Assembly: GCA_022820995.1 (NCBI GenBank)
Contig: JAJEEM010000004.1
Location: 1-64,000 of the forward strand
DNA: 64,000 nt
Direction of reading: 5' to 3'
Origin: Gemmatimonadota bacterium
GTDB lineage: Bacteria; Gemmatimonadota; Gemmatimonadetes; Palauibacterales; Palauibacteraceae
In this document: piece after piece, positions 24,247-33,424 of the stretch
How positions within the stretch are numbered: the stretch's first letter is position 1
How the letters are laid out: every line of letters starts with the position of its first letter
Program-made: the position numbers and the translations under genes
The notes under the pieces: generated by a model
Told to the model about the DNA's origin: nothing
The model's input: the letters and a program-made list of their open reading frames with translations, nothing else
Database searches by the model: none

Positions 24247-25362
24247 GTGAACGCCGGGAACGCTGCCACCCACGCGCCGGACCTGTCCGGTCTCCGCACT
24301 CCGGCGCTTATCCTCGATCTCGATGTCCTGGAGAACAACCTCCGGGTCATGCAGGAGCGCGCGGACGCCCTCGGCGTTCGGCTCCGCCCCCACGTGAAGA
24401 CGCACAAGTGCGTGGAGATCGCCGGACTCCAGCGGTCGCGCGGGGCGTCTGGCATCGCCGTTTCCACGCTCGCGGAAGCCCGGATCTTCGCGGAGGCGGG
24501 CTTCGATGACATCCTGTGGGCCTTTCCGCTGAATCTCTCCCGAATCGGCGAGGCGGCCGCGCTCTCCCGGCGCGTCGAACTCGGCGTGACGGTGGACTCC
24601 CTCACGGCCGTCGAGGCGCTCGAAGCCGCGGGCGTTTCCTTCCCGGTGTGGCTCGAAATCGACTGTGGCTACGGGCGCTCCGGCGTCCCGCACGACAGCG
24701 GCCGGGTGATCGAGATCGCGAGGCGGATCTCACGCGCGGGGCGGCTCGCGCTGCGCGGCTGCCTGACGCACGCCGGCCACACCTACGGAGCGGACTCGCC
24801 CGCCGTCATCGCCGCACTGGCGGAGGAGGAGCGGCAGGCGATGGTCGAAGCGGGACGCGCGCTCCGCGCGGCGGGGCTCGAGCCGGGGGTGCTCTCGCTC
24901 GGTTCGACGCCGGGGATGAGCCGGGTCGAGACACTGGAGGGGGTCGACGAGGCCCGGCCGGGAAACTACGCGCTCTACGATTACACCCAGACGCGGCTGG
25001 GATCGTGCGCGGTGAGCGATTGCGCGGTCACCGTGCTCGCGACGGTCGTTTCCGCGCGCGAAGGATCCGACCGGGCGATCGCGGACTGTGGCGCGCTCGC
25101 CCTGTCCAAGGATGTGGGGCCGGACGACCCGCCCCACTACGGCCGCCTCTTCCGCGACCTGTCGGGACGGGAACTGGGCGACCATCGCGTGACCTCCGTG
25201 AGCCAGGAACACGGGCGCCTTTCCGGGCGGTTCGCCGTCGGCGAGAAGGTCCGGGTCCTTCCGAACCACGCCTGCCTCACGGTCGCGCACTTCGATCATT
25301 TCGAGGTCGTGCGGGGGCTCCGCGCGGTGGATCGGTGGAAGATCCGGCGCGCGCGCGACTGA
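24247..25362 (+). CDS. D-threonine aldolase / D-serine dehydratase-like PLP enzyme
   Basis: A 371-residue fold type III PLP enzyme of the DSD1/D-threonine aldolase group. The alanine-racemase-like barrel begins with LRTPALILDLDVLENNL, and the PLP lysine is in RPHVKTHK (Lys51). Further family features are LEIDCGYGRSGV, CLTHAGHTYG, LGSTPGMS and the C-terminal metal-binding HACLTV motif in LPNHACLTVAHFD. These enzymes split D-threonine to glycine and acetaldehyde, or dehydrate D-serine. The sequence does not settle which. The GTG start at 24247 puts the domain close to the N-terminus. It converges on the XdhC-like gene. Confidence 0.85.
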   Translation: MNAGNAATHAPDLSGLRTPALILDLDVLENNLRVMQERADALGVRLRPHVKTHKCVEIAGLQRSRGASGIAVSTLAEARIFAEAGFDDILWAFPLNLSRIGEAAALSRRVELGVTVDSLTAVEALEAAGVSFPVWLEIDCGYGRSGVPHDSGRVIEIARRISRAGRLALRGCLTHAGHTYGADSPAVIAALAEEERQAMVEAGRALRAAGLEPGVLSLGSTPGMSRVETLEGVDEARPGNYALYDYTQTRLGSCAVSDCAVTVLATVVSAREGSDRAIADCGALALSKDVGPDDPPHYGRLFRDLSGRELGDHRVTSVSQEHGRLSGRFAVGEKVRVLPNHACLTVAHFDHFEVVRGLRAVDRWKIRRARD

Positions 25363-25400
25363 ACGCGACGCAACGGGCGCGGCGCGGTCCGGCGCCGACG

Positions 25401-26441
25401 TCAGGGCGCTCTGTCGAGGGCGATGAGCTGCGCGAGGATGGAGACGGCGATCTGCGCGGGCGAGCGGGCGCCGATCCGCAGCCCGACCGGACCGTGGATG
25501 CGGTCGCAAGCCGCCTCGTCCAGCCCGCGTGCGAGGAGCGCGGCCCGACGTTGCTGCTGCGTCCGGCGTCCGCCGAGGAGACCGATGTAGCCGCAGCGGG
25601 AGGCGAGTGCCGTCTCCAGCGCGGGCTCGTCCAGCTTCTCGTCGTGCGTGAGGATGACGACGCTCGTCCGGGGGTCGAGATCGAGCGCGGCCATCGCCTC
25701 GTCCGGCCAGCGCGCATCGAGCGACGCGGCATCCGGAAACCGTTCCGGGCGCAGGAAAGCCTCGCGCGGATCCACGACGACGACCTCGAAGCCGGTTCGA
25801 TGCGCCATGGCGCACAGCGCATGCCCGATCGGGGTCGCGCCCACGATGACGAGCCGCGGGGGCGGGGCGAAGGACTCGACGAAGACGAGGCTGTCCGGAT
25901 CGTCCCGCACGAGTTCGACGACCCGGGCGTCCGACCGGCCGAGCCAATCGTCGACGCGGGAGCGGGCCGCCCGGTCGAGTTCCGCGGACCCGAGCGTGCC
26001 CAGCGACCGGTCCGGTTCGAGAAGGAGTTGCCGCGAGCGCGTGGGCGGCGCCGCGCCGGTAAGGAGGACGCCCGGGGCGCCGGCCGCCTGGAGCTGCCAG
26101 AGGCGGTGCCAGACGGGGTCGCCGGGATCGTAGTGGTCGAGGAGGACGTCGATTTCCCCGCCGCAGGAGAGGCCCACGCCCGCGGCCATCTCGTCGGTGA
26201 TCCCGTACGTGACGGAGGCCGGCGCGCCGCCGCCCAGCAGCGCGGAGAGCCGTTCGTGCAGGTCGCCCTCCACGCACCCGCTCGAGATCGAGCCGCTCAG
26301 CTCGCCGGCGGCCGAGATCGCGAACCGCGCGCCCGGCGGCAGCGGGGCCGAGCGGCGCACCGCGATGAGCGTGGCCATGGCGATGGGATCGCCCTGCTCC
26401 GCCCAACGCGCGAGATCCTCGCGTACGGCCCGGAGACTCAT
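25401..26441 (-). CDS. XdhC/CoxI family protein
   Basis: A 346-residue protein with the two XdhC/CoxI domains. The N-terminal half has TLIAVRRSAPLPPGARFAIS and the SSGCVEGDL motif. The C-terminal half is a Rossmann-like domain (LVIVGATPIGHALCAMA, VVVVDPREAFLRPERFPDA, VVILTHDEKLDEPAL, YIGLLGGRRTQQQR). XdhC proteins bind the molybdenum cofactor and help sulfurate and insert it into xanthine-dehydrogenase-type enzymes. No such enzyme is adjacent. The ATG at 26441 lies 16 nt after the etfA stop, so it may be transcribed with etfBA. Confidence 0.85.
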   Translation of the reverse strand: MSLRAVREDLARWAEQGDPIAMATLIAVRRSAPLPPGARFAISAAGELSGSISSGCVEGDLHERLSALLGGGAPASVTYGITDEMAAGVGLSCGGEIDVLLDHYDPGDPVWHRLWQLQAAGAPGVLLTGAAPPTRSRQLLLEPDRSLGTLGSAELDRAARSRVDDWLGRSDARVVELVRDDPDSLVFVESFAPPPRLVIVGATPIGHALCAMAHRTGFEVVVVDPREAFLRPERFPDAASLDARWPDEAMAALDLDPRTSVVILTHDEKLDEPALETALASRCGYIGLLGGRRTQQQRRAALLARGLDEAACDRIHGPVGLRIGARSPAQIAVSILAQLIALDRAP

Positions 26442-26457
26442 GCCGGCCGACCCGGGC

Positions 26458-27441
26458 TCAACTGCCCCAGCGGGCTTCGCGAACCGCGTCGGTGAGCGCG
26501 GGCAGCACCTCGAACACGTCCCCCACGAGACCGTAGTCCGCCACCCCGAAGATCGGCGCATCCGCATCGCGGTTGATCGCCACGATGACCTTGGCCGTGC
26601 GCATCCCCGCCAGGTGCTGGATCGCCCCGCTGATCCCGACCGCGAAGTAGAGGTTGGGAGACACGGTCTTCCCGGTCTGGCCCACCTGCTCGCCATGCGG
26701 CCGCCAGCCCGCATCCACGACCGCCCGGCTCGCGCCGAGCGCCGCCTCGTCGCCGAGGGCTTCCACGAGAGCTTCGAGCAGCGGCCAGTGCTCCGGTCCC
26801 TGCATCCCGCGGCCGCCCGAGACGATCGTCGTCGCCTCGCTCACGTCGAGCCGATCGCGATCCCCCTGCTCCAGGGCAGTCGTCCGCACCCGCCCCTCGA
26901 GACCCTCGAGATCCAGGCTCGACACCTGCCCCGCCGCGCTCTCCTCGACCGGCGCGAAGACGTTGGCCCGGATCGTCATCACGGCCGGGCCCGGGGTGAA
27001 GCGCAGGGTCGCGATCGCCTTCCCGGCGTACATGGGCCGGCGGACGACGATGGCGCCGTCCTCCCGCCGGCATTCGACGACTTCCGAGGCCACGCTCCGC
27101 CCGAGCCGCGCGCCGACGCGGGGAGCGATGTCCCTCCCCTGGGCGGTCGCAGCGAAGATCACGGCGTCGTAGTCCCCGGCCTCGACGAGCCGGGCGATGG
27201 CCGCCGCGGCGATGTCCGGCTGAGACAGCGCGAGAGCCTCGGACTCGCCGACCCAGGTGCGGTCGGCGCCGAAGCCGGCGAGTTGCGCGGCCGCCGCCTC
27301 CGTGCCGGGAGGACCGAGCGCGACGACATGGGTTTCTCCCCCCGCGTCGGCGGCGATCCGCCGCGCGAGTCCGACCGCCTCCCGCGAGGCCCGGCTCACC
27401 GTTCCTTCCCGGATCTCCGCGTACGCCAGCGCCCCGGGCAT
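26458..27441 (-). CDS. etfA: Electron transfer flavoprotein subunit alpha
   Basis: A 327-residue EtfA. The N-terminal domain is present ([28 protein letters not shown]). The C-terminal FAD-binding domain is typical: [40 protein letters not shown] and [20 protein letters not shown]. With EtfB it forms a soluble heterodimer that passes electrons from acyl-CoA and related dehydrogenases to ETF:quinone oxidoreductase. Its ATG shares one base with the etfB stop (TGATG), so translation is coupled. It is the second gene of the etfBA pair. Confidence 0.95.
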   Translation of the reverse strand: MPGALAYAEIREGTVSRASREAVGLARRIAADAGGETHVVALGPPGTEAAAAQLAGFGADRTWVGESEALALSQPDIAAAAIARLVEAGDYDAVIFAATAQGRDIAPRVGARLGRSVASEVVECRREDGAIVVRRPMYAGKAIATLRFTPGPAVMTIRANVFAPVEESAAGQVSSLDLEGLEGRVRTTALEQGDRDRLDVSEATTIVSGGRGMQGPEHWPLLEALVEALGDEAALGASRAVVDAGWRPHGEQVGQTGKTVSPNLYFAVGISGAIQHLAGMRTAKVIVAINRDADAPIFGVADYGLVGDVFEVLPALTDAVREARWGS

Positions 27442-28190
27442 CAGAGCACCCCCGCTTCGTCGCGCAACGCCCGCACCAGTTCCGGGACGGCGTCCGCCCC
27501 CTTTCCGACGATCCGGCCCGCGGCCGGCGCCGGCGGTTCGTCGAGGCGGAGGAATTCGATGGACGGCGCATCGAGCGTCACTTCCCGTTCATCGAGAGGC
27601 TTCCGCTTCGCCGCCATGATTCCCTTGAGGCTCGGATACCGCGGCTCGTTGAGCCCTTTCTGCGTCGACACGACGGCGGGCAGCGAGAACTCGACGACCT
27701 CGTGGCCGCCTTCGACCTCGCGGCGCGCCGTCGCATCCCTTCCCGCGATCTCGAGGCCGACGACGACGGTCGCGCACGGGAGGCCCAGAAACTCGGCCAC
27801 CATCTGCGGGACCTGCATGTTGTCGTCATCGATCGCCTGCTTCCCGAACAGCACGAGGTCGACTTCGCGGCCTCGAATCTCGTCGGCCAGCGCCCGCGCC
27901 ACGGAGAGCGCGTCGTGCGAACCCTCACACGCGAGCAGGATGCCCTCGTCCGCCCCCATCGCGAGCGCCTGGCGGATCGATTCGGCGGTCTGCGGGGGGC
28001 CGAGCGCGACGACGGTCACCTTCCCTTCCCCCGCCTCTTCCTTGCGGCGAATCGCATCCTCGAGCGCGAACTCGTCGTACGGGTTCACGACGTACTTGAC
28101 GCCGGCCGGGTCCAGTCCCGCGCCATCGGGGGTCACTCTCACCCGCGTGGCCGAGTCCGGCACGCGTTTCACGCAGACTATCGTATTCAT
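27441..28190 (-). CDS. etfB: Electron transfer flavoprotein subunit beta
   Basis: A 249-residue EtfB at the usual family length. Characteristic stretches are MNTIVCVKRVPDSATRVRV, YVVNPYDEFALEDAIRRKEE, VTVVALGPPQTAESIRQALA, the AMP-binding region around LFGKQAIDDDNMQVPQMVAEF, and SLPAVVSTQKGLNEPRYPSL. It partners with the adjoining EtfA, and it precedes etfA in the operon as in many bacteria. It lies 21 nt downstream of a hypothetical gene on the same strand. Confidence 0.95.
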   Translation of the reverse strand: MNTIVCVKRVPDSATRVRVTPDGAGLDPAGVKYVVNPYDEFALEDAIRRKEEAGEGKVTVVALGPPQTAESIRQALAMGADEGILLACEGSHDALSVARALADEIRGREVDLVLFGKQAIDDDNMQVPQMVAEFLGLPCATVVVGLEIAGRDATARREVEGGHEVVEFSLPAVVSTQKGLNEPRYPSLKGIMAAKRKPLDEREVTLDAPSIEFLRLDEPPAPAAGRIVGKGADAVPELVRALRDEAGVL

Positions 28191-28211
28191 CCGTCTTTTC
28201 TTCGAATGGAA

Positions 28212-28796
28212 TCAGGCGTTCTGGTAGGTCTCGATCTCGTCGGAAGTCAGTGCGCACATGCGAAACGCGACGAGGTCGATGAGGGCATCGGTCACGTTCT
28301 TCTGGCGGAGGTTCCGCGCCCGCGCATCCTCCGCGGCGGGTCGCGCCTCGCGCAGGGTCACGAGGCGGGCGGCCAGCCAGTCCAGGAAATCGTGTACGAC
28401 GTCGCGGTGCTCGCGGTCCCGGTCCGGCTCTCCGTTCGGAGCCTTGGGAAGGAACGCGTCGATGAGCGCGAGCAGCCCGGGGAAGATCATCTCCGTGAGT
28501 TCCTCGTCTCCGATGAGTTCCTCTTCGGTGATCTCCTCCCAGCTCATCTCGTTCCAGTACAGCTCGCACGCTTCCTCGAAGAGATGGCGCCGCACTTCGG
28601 GAGACGCCTTCCTGAGGACGATGTCGCCGGGCGAGAGCCTCCGACCCACGACTTTTCGCATGCCGCGGATGCGTTCCTGGATGAGAGTTCGACCGGCCAG
28701 AGCGTGGGCTCGATCGGGCGTTTCCGCGGCGGCGGGCCGGGCTTGCGTTTCGTTGTTCACGGAGCCGAAGATGCGACGGCCACGGTGACGGAACAA
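28212..28796 (-). CDS. Conserved acidic hypothetical protein
   Basis: Up to 194 residues, with no signal peptide or membrane segment. The centre is strongly acidic (EEACELYWNEMSWEEITEEE, then LIGDEELTEMIFPGLLALID). The C-terminal half is helical (VVHDFLDWLAARLVTLREA, NVTDALIDLVAFRMCALTSD). It lies just upstream of etfB on the same strand and diverges from an ECF sigma gene. The start is uncertain; a GTG 12 codons further in is as likely as the ATG at 28796. I do not recognise a family. Confidence 0.6.
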   Translation of the reverse strand: MFRHRGRRIFGSVNNETQARPAAAETPDRAHALAGRTLIQERIRGMRKVVGRRLSPGDIVLRKASPEVRRHLFEEACELYWNEMSWEEITEEELIGDEELTEMIFPGLLALIDAFLPKAPNGEPDRDREHRDVVHDFLDWLAARLVTLREARPAAEDARARNLRQKNVTDALIDLVAFRMCALTSDEIETYQNA

Positions 28797-28861
28797 GCGC
28801 CGGGGCCAACACCGACGGGAGCCGGTGCAACGGCCGGCATCGAGGGCGTGTTACCCAAGCG

Positions 28862-29521
28862 ATGGGGACGTCTTTGGCGGAGGAAACGCGAACACGCAGC
28901 GGATCGCCGGACGACTCGGCCGGCCCCGGCTCCGGACCTGTGGAGCCGCCGGATCCCGGCGCGGACGAGCCCGGCCTCGTGGAGGCCGTGCAGGCTGGCG
29001 ATTCGCGGGCGTTTTCCCTGTTCGTGACCAGATACACGGACCCGGCCTACGCGGTGGCGCTGTCGATTCTGCGCCACGAGCAGGACGCGGAAGATGCGGT
29101 GCAGGCCGCGTTCATTCGCGCGCTCGAGCGGATCGGGCAGTTGCGGCCGGGAAGCCGATTCGGTCCGTGGTTCTATCGCGTGCTGCGGAGCACGTGTCTG
29201 AACCTCCGTCGGCGCGAGCTTCTGCGGACTCATTCGGAGCTGACGGACACGGCGGCGTCGCGGGACGATCCGCATCGCGAATTCGAGCGGAGGCACGCCC
29301 GGGAACGGGTGCTCGACGCGCTCGGGCAGCTTCCGGAACGACAGAGAACAGCGGTCATGATGTACGACCTCGAAGGGTACGACCACGCGGAGATCGCGGA
29401 GATCCTCGGGATCGCAGTCGGGACTTCGAGGGCGAACCTTCATCACGGCAGGCAAGCGCTGCGCCGGCTTCTCGGCGAAGCACCCGCCTCCGGCGCCGGA
29501 GGAGCAGATGAGGATGAATAG
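28862..29521 (+). CDS. ECF-type RNA polymerase sigma factor
   Basis: A 219-residue ECF sigma factor with a disordered Gly/Ser/Pro-rich first 35 residues. Region 2 is RAFSLFVTRYTDPAYAVAL and DAEDAVQAAFIRALERIG. Region 4 is LGQLPERQRTAVMMYDLEGY and HAEIAEILGIAVGTSRANLH. The following gene overlaps its 3' end by 14 nt and encodes a membrane protein in the anti-sigma position. Then come a Spy-like protein and an efflux set on the same strand, so it probably controls that envelope-stress unit. Confidence 0.9.
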   Translation: MGTSLAEETRTRSGSPDDSAGPGSGPVEPPDPGADEPGLVEAVQAGDSRAFSLFVTRYTDPAYAVALSILRHEQDAEDAVQAAFIRALERIGQLRPGSRFGPWFYRVLRSTCLNLRRRELLRTHSELTDTAASRDDPHREFERRHARERVLDALGQLPERQRTAVMMYDLEGYDHAEIAEILGIAVGTSRANLHHGRQALRRLLGEAPASGAGGADEDE

Positions 29522-29918
29522 GAGAGATCAGGGTCGGGACGGCGGGCGCGGGCCCGCGTGGGCCGAGTATCTCGAGCCCCTGCGGCCCGATGAGCTCACG
29601 CGACGCCGCCTGCGCCGGAGCGTGATGGCCGCGGCGGAAGCGCTGCTCGAGCGGCGGCCCCTCTCCTGGCTCGACGTGACGGCAAGCTGGTCCGCGGCGC
29701 TCGCGCCGCTGGCCGCGGGACTGCTCGTCGCGGCCGGCGTCCTGCTGTATCGCATCTCGCTGCCGGACGCCCCCGAGTTCGCCGCTGACGTGGATCCGGA
29801 GCCGGTCGGGCTCGTGCGCTCGCTGGCGCCGGACGCCGAAGCCCCGCCCGCGCTGCTCATCGACCTCGTCGAGCCGAGTCGAGACGCGGTGCTGACGGCC
29901 GCGCTCATCACTCCGTAA
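29508..29918 (+). CDS. Single-pass membrane protein, probable anti-sigma partner
   Basis: A 136-residue protein that overlaps the sigma gene by 14 nt. The first 50 residues are basic and helical (YLEPLRPDELTRRRLRRSVM). One transmembrane helix follows (SAALAPLAAGLLVAAGVLLY), then a short acidic outer tail. The size, topology and coupling to the sigma gene fit a small anti-sigma or regulatory membrane protein, although no known anti-sigma domain can be recognised. It is followed after 25 nt by the Spy/CpxP-like gene. Confidence 0.6.
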   Translation: MRMNRRDQGRDGGRGPAWAEYLEPLRPDELTRRRLRRSVMAAAEALLERRPLSWLDVTASWSAALAPLAAGLLVAAGVLLYRISLPDAPEFAADVDPEPVGLVRSLAPDAEAPPALLIDLVEPSRDAVLTAALITP

Positions 29919-29943
29919 CTCGCTGAAACGCGACACGAACCGG

Positions 29944-30405
29944 GTGCGTATGGACACTTCGAGATTCCGGGCGATCCTGCTCCTGGCGCTCGTCTTCGCG
30001 GCGGGCGCCGCAGTCGGCGTGGCGGCGGACCGCCTCGATCTGTTCGCCGATGCGGTCGCGGGCGAGCCGTCGGCGGATACTACGTCTCCCGAACCGCGGG
30101 ATCGCGATGGCGGGTCGCGCGGACGACAGACCACGATCGAGCAATTCGCCGATGAACTGGGTTTGACTGCCGAGCAACGGTCACAGATCGAGGGCTTCCT
30201 CGATCACTACCGCGACGGGATGCGGACGTTGCGCGGGAGCTACCGGACGTTGATGGATTCGGTCCGGACGCAGATCGAGTCGGCGCTGACGGAGGAGCAG
30301 GGTGAGGATTATCGGCAGTTGCTGCGGCAGCGCTACGGCGACGGGCGGGAGCGCGGCGGCGAACGGGGGTCCCAGGGGCGTGACGACCCGCAGCGAAACA
30401 ACTGA
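29944..30405 (+). CDS. Spy/CpxP-like periplasmic protein
   Basis: A 153-residue protein with an N-terminal signal or anchor (MDTSRFRAILLLALVFAAGA). The outer part is helical and carries the LTxxQ-type pattern of Spy/CpxP chaperones (ELGLTAEQRSQIEGFLDHYR, MDSVRTQIESALTEEQGEDY). The tail is rich in Arg, Gly and Asp (GDGRERGGERGSQGRDDPQ). Relatives respond to envelope stress or metals and prevent protein aggregation. GTG at 29944 and ATG at 29950 are both possible starts. Its place after a sigma/anti-sigma pair and before efflux genes fits a stress sensor. Confidence 0.65.
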   Translation: MRMDTSRFRAILLLALVFAAGAAVGVAADRLDLFADAVAGEPSADTTSPEPRDRDGGSRGRQTTIEQFADELGLTAEQRSQIEGFLDHYRDGMRTLRGSYRTLMDSVRTQIESALTEEQGEDYRQLLRQRYGDGRERGGERGSQGRDDPQRNN

Positions 30406-30449
30406 CAACCGAGAGACGTCAAATCAGCCCCTCAGGGGGCGAGGAAACG

Positions 30450-31808
30450 ATGACCATTCGACATAGATCAGGGTGCGGAGGCCGGCCGAGCGCCGGTCTT
30501 CGTCGATGGGGGTTTGTCCTGCTGCCGGCGGCTCTGCTTGCGGCAGCGTCGCCCCGGCTGGCCGAGGCGCAGGTGCAGGCGAGCGACAACGTTCGCCAGA
30601 TCACGGTCGACGACGCGGTCGCGATCGCGCTGCGCCGCAACCCTCAGTTGCTCCAGGCCTATTCGGCGATCGAGATGGCCGAGCACAACCGGCTGAGCGC
30701 CTACGGGGCGCTCCTTCCGTCAGTGAACACCTTTTTCAGCTACTCGAACTCGTCCACCGGACGTCTCGACGCCCTCAGCCAGGGAATCGTTGCGACGAGT
30801 TACTCCACCCGGATCACCGCCGGATACACGCTTTTCAACGGCTGGAGCCGGTTCACGAACCTGAAGGGCGCCCGCCTCGGCGTGGTGGAGCAGAACGCCC
30901 GCTATCGCGAGGCCGAGTTCCAGGTCATCCAGGCGGTGAAGCAGGCGTACTCGGCGAACGTCGCGGCGCGCGAACTCGTCGCGGTCGAGGAACGCCGCGT
31001 CCAGCGGCAGGCGGACCAGCTCGAATTCGTCAGACAGCAGCTGGAGCTGGGACGGGCGACGCGCTCGGACTCCCTTCGCTCGCAGGTCGACCTCAACAAC
31101 GCGCAACTCGCGCTTCTGACCGCGGAGAACCTCGCGCGCACCCGGACCTTCGAACTCACCGAGGTCGTCGGCTCCGAGACCCTCGTGGGGCCGACCGCCG
31201 AGGCGGAACTCGCGATGGCTGCGATCCCCTTCACGCGCGACGAACTGTTCGCGATGGCCGATGTGACGGCTCCCGCCCTGCAGGCGGCCTCCGCGGCCGT
31301 CGAGGCCGCCGAGGCGGCGGTGTCGAGCGCGCGCTCCAGCTACCTGCCGACCATTTCCCTCAGCGCCGGCTATGGCTGGGCGAATCAGGAGTTCCCGCCC
31401 TCCAACCGCTCGTGGTCGGTCGGGCTTTCGGGCAGCTATCCCCTGTTCAACGGCTTCCAGCGCGAGACGCAGGTGTTCCGCGCCCGGGCCACGGCGGATC
31501 AGGCCCGGCAGCAGGAGCGGGCCCAGCGGCTGAACCTCAGTTCGCTGCTCGACGCACGATACGCCACGGCGCAATCCGCGCTCGCGCGAGTGGATCTCGC
31601 CGAGCGGAACGTCGAACTCAGCGAGGAGAGCCTCCGGGTCGTCCAGGAGCGATACCAGCTCGGCCTCGCCACGATTCTCGAACTCCAGGACGCGCAGATC
31701 ACCCTCACGCAGGCGGAGGTCGATCTCGTCTCGGGTCGGTTCCAATACGAGGTAGAGGTCGCCGGGATCGAGGCCCTCCTCGGCCGGAGGCTCGACCAGC
31801 AACCCTGA
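30450..31808 (+). CDS. TolC-family outer-membrane efflux protein
   Basis: A 452-residue outer-membrane factor with a signal peptide ending RLAEAQ. Two OEP repeats of long helices and short strands are clear. Repeat one starts ITVDDAVAIALRRNPQLLQA and includes TAGYTLFNGWSRFTNLKGAR. Repeat two includes SYPLFNGFQRETQVFRAR and the terminal VVQERYQLGLATILELQDAQ, the best conserved TolC signature. Such proteins form trimeric channels for periplasmic adaptors. GGGGCGAGG before the ATG is a possible ribosome site. The adaptor and permease genes follow on the same strand. Confidence 0.9.
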   Translation: MTIRHRSGCGGRPSAGLRRWGFVLLPAALLAAASPRLAEAQVQASDNVRQITVDDAVAIALRRNPQLLQAYSAIEMAEHNRLSAYGALLPSVNTFFSYSNSSTGRLDALSQGIVATSYSTRITAGYTLFNGWSRFTNLKGARLGVVEQNARYREAEFQVIQAVKQAYSANVAARELVAVEERRVQRQADQLEFVRQQLELGRATRSDSLRSQVDLNNAQLALLTAENLARTRTFELTEVVGSETLVGPTAEAELAMAAIPFTRDELFAMADVTAPALQAASAAVEAAEAAVSSARSSYLPTISLSAGYGWANQEFPPSNRSWSVGLSGSYPLFNGFQRETQVFRARATADQARQQERAQRLNLSSLLDARYATAQSALARVDLAERNVELSEESLRVVQERYQLGLATILELQDAQITLTQAEVDLVSGRFQYEVEVAGIEALLGRRLDQQP

Positions 31809-31938
31809 CGGCTCTCACCGCACGACGTATCTCTTCTTCAACGTCGGACCCGCGCGGGGTGTCCTCTCAGCGTGCTACGACGGCGCGGTTTCGCCGCACT
31901 GTTGGCCCTTCACGGACCCGACACGAGACGAGATCCCG

Positions 31939-33414
31939 ATGTCCATATTCGAACGCTTCCGGTGCCGCTTCGTTCTGCGGGGCGGTTCCCCGGGCCACGC
32001 CACGGTCGTCACCGTGCTCGGACTCGCGGCCGCGGCGGGCTGCGCGACCGGCGAGGCCAACGAACCCGAGCAGACGCTCCAGACGCTGACCGCGGGGCGC
32101 CAGACCATCGTCTCCAGCGTCGAGGCGACCGGGACGGTCGAGCCGATCCGCGTGATCGAGGTCAAGTCGCAGGCGGGCGGCGAGGTTCTCGACCTCCCCG
32201 TCGAACTCGGGGACAACGTCGAACAGGGAACGCTCCTCGTGCGGATCGACCCGCGCGATGTGAACAACGCGTTCTCCCAGGCCCAGGCCGACCTCGACGT
32301 CGCGGAGGCACAGGCCGATGTCGCGGAGCGCCAGCTCGAGCGGGTCGAGGCGCTTCACGAGTCGGACATCGTGACCTCGGAGGAGCTGGAGAGCGCGATC
32401 CTCTCGGCGGCGAACGCAAGGGCGGCTCTCGTCCGCGCCACGACCAACAAGGAACTCGCCGAGGACAAGCTGGACGACGTGACGCTCCGGGCCCCGATCA
32501 CCGGCACCGTCGTGGAACGGACGGTGGAGCAGGGGCAGGTCGTCACGGGGACGCGCGACCTCACCGGCGGCACCGTCCTGATGCGGATGGCCGACCTCAC
32601 CGAGGTCCAGGTGCGCATGCTCGTCGACGAGACGGACATCGGCCGGCTCCAGCCGGGACTGCCCGCCGACATCACCGTGGAAGCGTATCCCAGCCGGACC
32701 TTCCGGGGGGCCGTCCTCAAGATCGAACCGCAGGCGGTGGTCGAACAGAACGTGACCATGTTCGCCGTGCTCACGCGCATCTCGAACGAGGAAGACCTGC
32801 TGCGGCCGGGGATGAACGCGGACGTCGAAGTCGTGATCGGGCGGCAGGAGGACGTGCTCGCGGTGGCGAACAGCGGCATCAAGTCCCAGCAGGAGGCCGC
32901 CCAGATCGTCCGGGCCCTCGAGATCGACGCCGATGTCAACGCGCTGCTGCGCGACTTCCAGAGCCAGGATCGGCCGGAGGGTGAGGCGGCGGAAGGCGGA
33001 GCGGCGGAGGGCGGGGAGGAGGCGATGATCGGCGGGGTTCCGATGTCGGAGTTCCAGTCGATGTCGCAGGAAGAGCGGATGCGGGTCTTCCAGAACATGT
33101 CCGACGAGGAGCGGAGGCGGATGATGCAGCAGTTCCGCAACCAGGGAGGCGGCGGACCCGGCGGCGGCCGGGGCGGCCCGGCGCGACGGCCCGACGAGCC
33201 CCGCCCGGCCTTCGTGTTCAGGTACGATGCGAACGGCCTCCTCGACGTGAAGCCCGTCATGATCGGCCTCAGCGACTTCGATCACACGCAGATCGTCCGC
33301 GGGCTCGACGAGGGCGAGGAGATCGTCGCCGTCCCCACCTCGCTCATCGCGCAGCAGGAATTCCTGGACCGAATCCGCAGCCGGTCGGGGCTGCCGGGCA
33401 TCGGGGGAAGGTGA
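31939..33414 (+). CDS. MacA/RND-type periplasmic adaptor lipoprotein
   Basis: A 491-residue membrane fusion protein with a lipobox ending at Cys35 (LAAAAGC). The biotinyl-lipoyl parts (IEVKSQAGGEVLDLPVELGD and LRAPITGTVVERTVEQGQVV) flank a coiled-coil hairpin (DLDVAEAQADVAERQLERVE). The beta-barrel domain follows (ADITVEAYPSRTFRGAVLKI). Residues about 345-425 are an odd insertion of Glu/Ala/Gly, then Met-rich helices (MSEFQSMSQEERMRVFQNMS) and a glycine tract. The membrane-proximal domain resumes after it (LLDVKPVMIGLSDFDHTQIV). It links the TolC-like channel to the permease encoded 10 nt downstream. Confidence 0.88.
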   Translation: MSIFERFRCRFVLRGGSPGHATVVTVLGLAAAAGCATGEANEPEQTLQTLTAGRQTIVSSVEATGTVEPIRVIEVKSQAGGEVLDLPVELGDNVEQGTLLVRIDPRDVNNAFSQAQADLDVAEAQADVAERQLERVEALHESDIVTSEELESAILSAANARAALVRATTNKELAEDKLDDVTLRAPITGTVVERTVEQGQVVTGTRDLTGGTVLMRMADLTEVQVRMLVDETDIGRLQPGLPADITVEAYPSRTFRGAVLKIEPQAVVEQNVTMFAVLTRISNEEDLLRPGMNADVEVVIGRQEDVLAVANSGIKSQQEAAQIVRALEIDADVNALLRDFQSQDRPEGEAAEGGAAEGGEEAMIGGVPMSEFQSMSQEERMRVFQNMSDEERRRMMQQFRNQGGGGPGGGRGGPARRPDEPRPAFVFRYDANGLLDVKPVMIGLSDFDHTQIVRGLDEGEEIVAVPTSLIAQQEFLDRIRSRSGLPGIGGR

Positions 33415-33424
33415 GGATCGTCCG

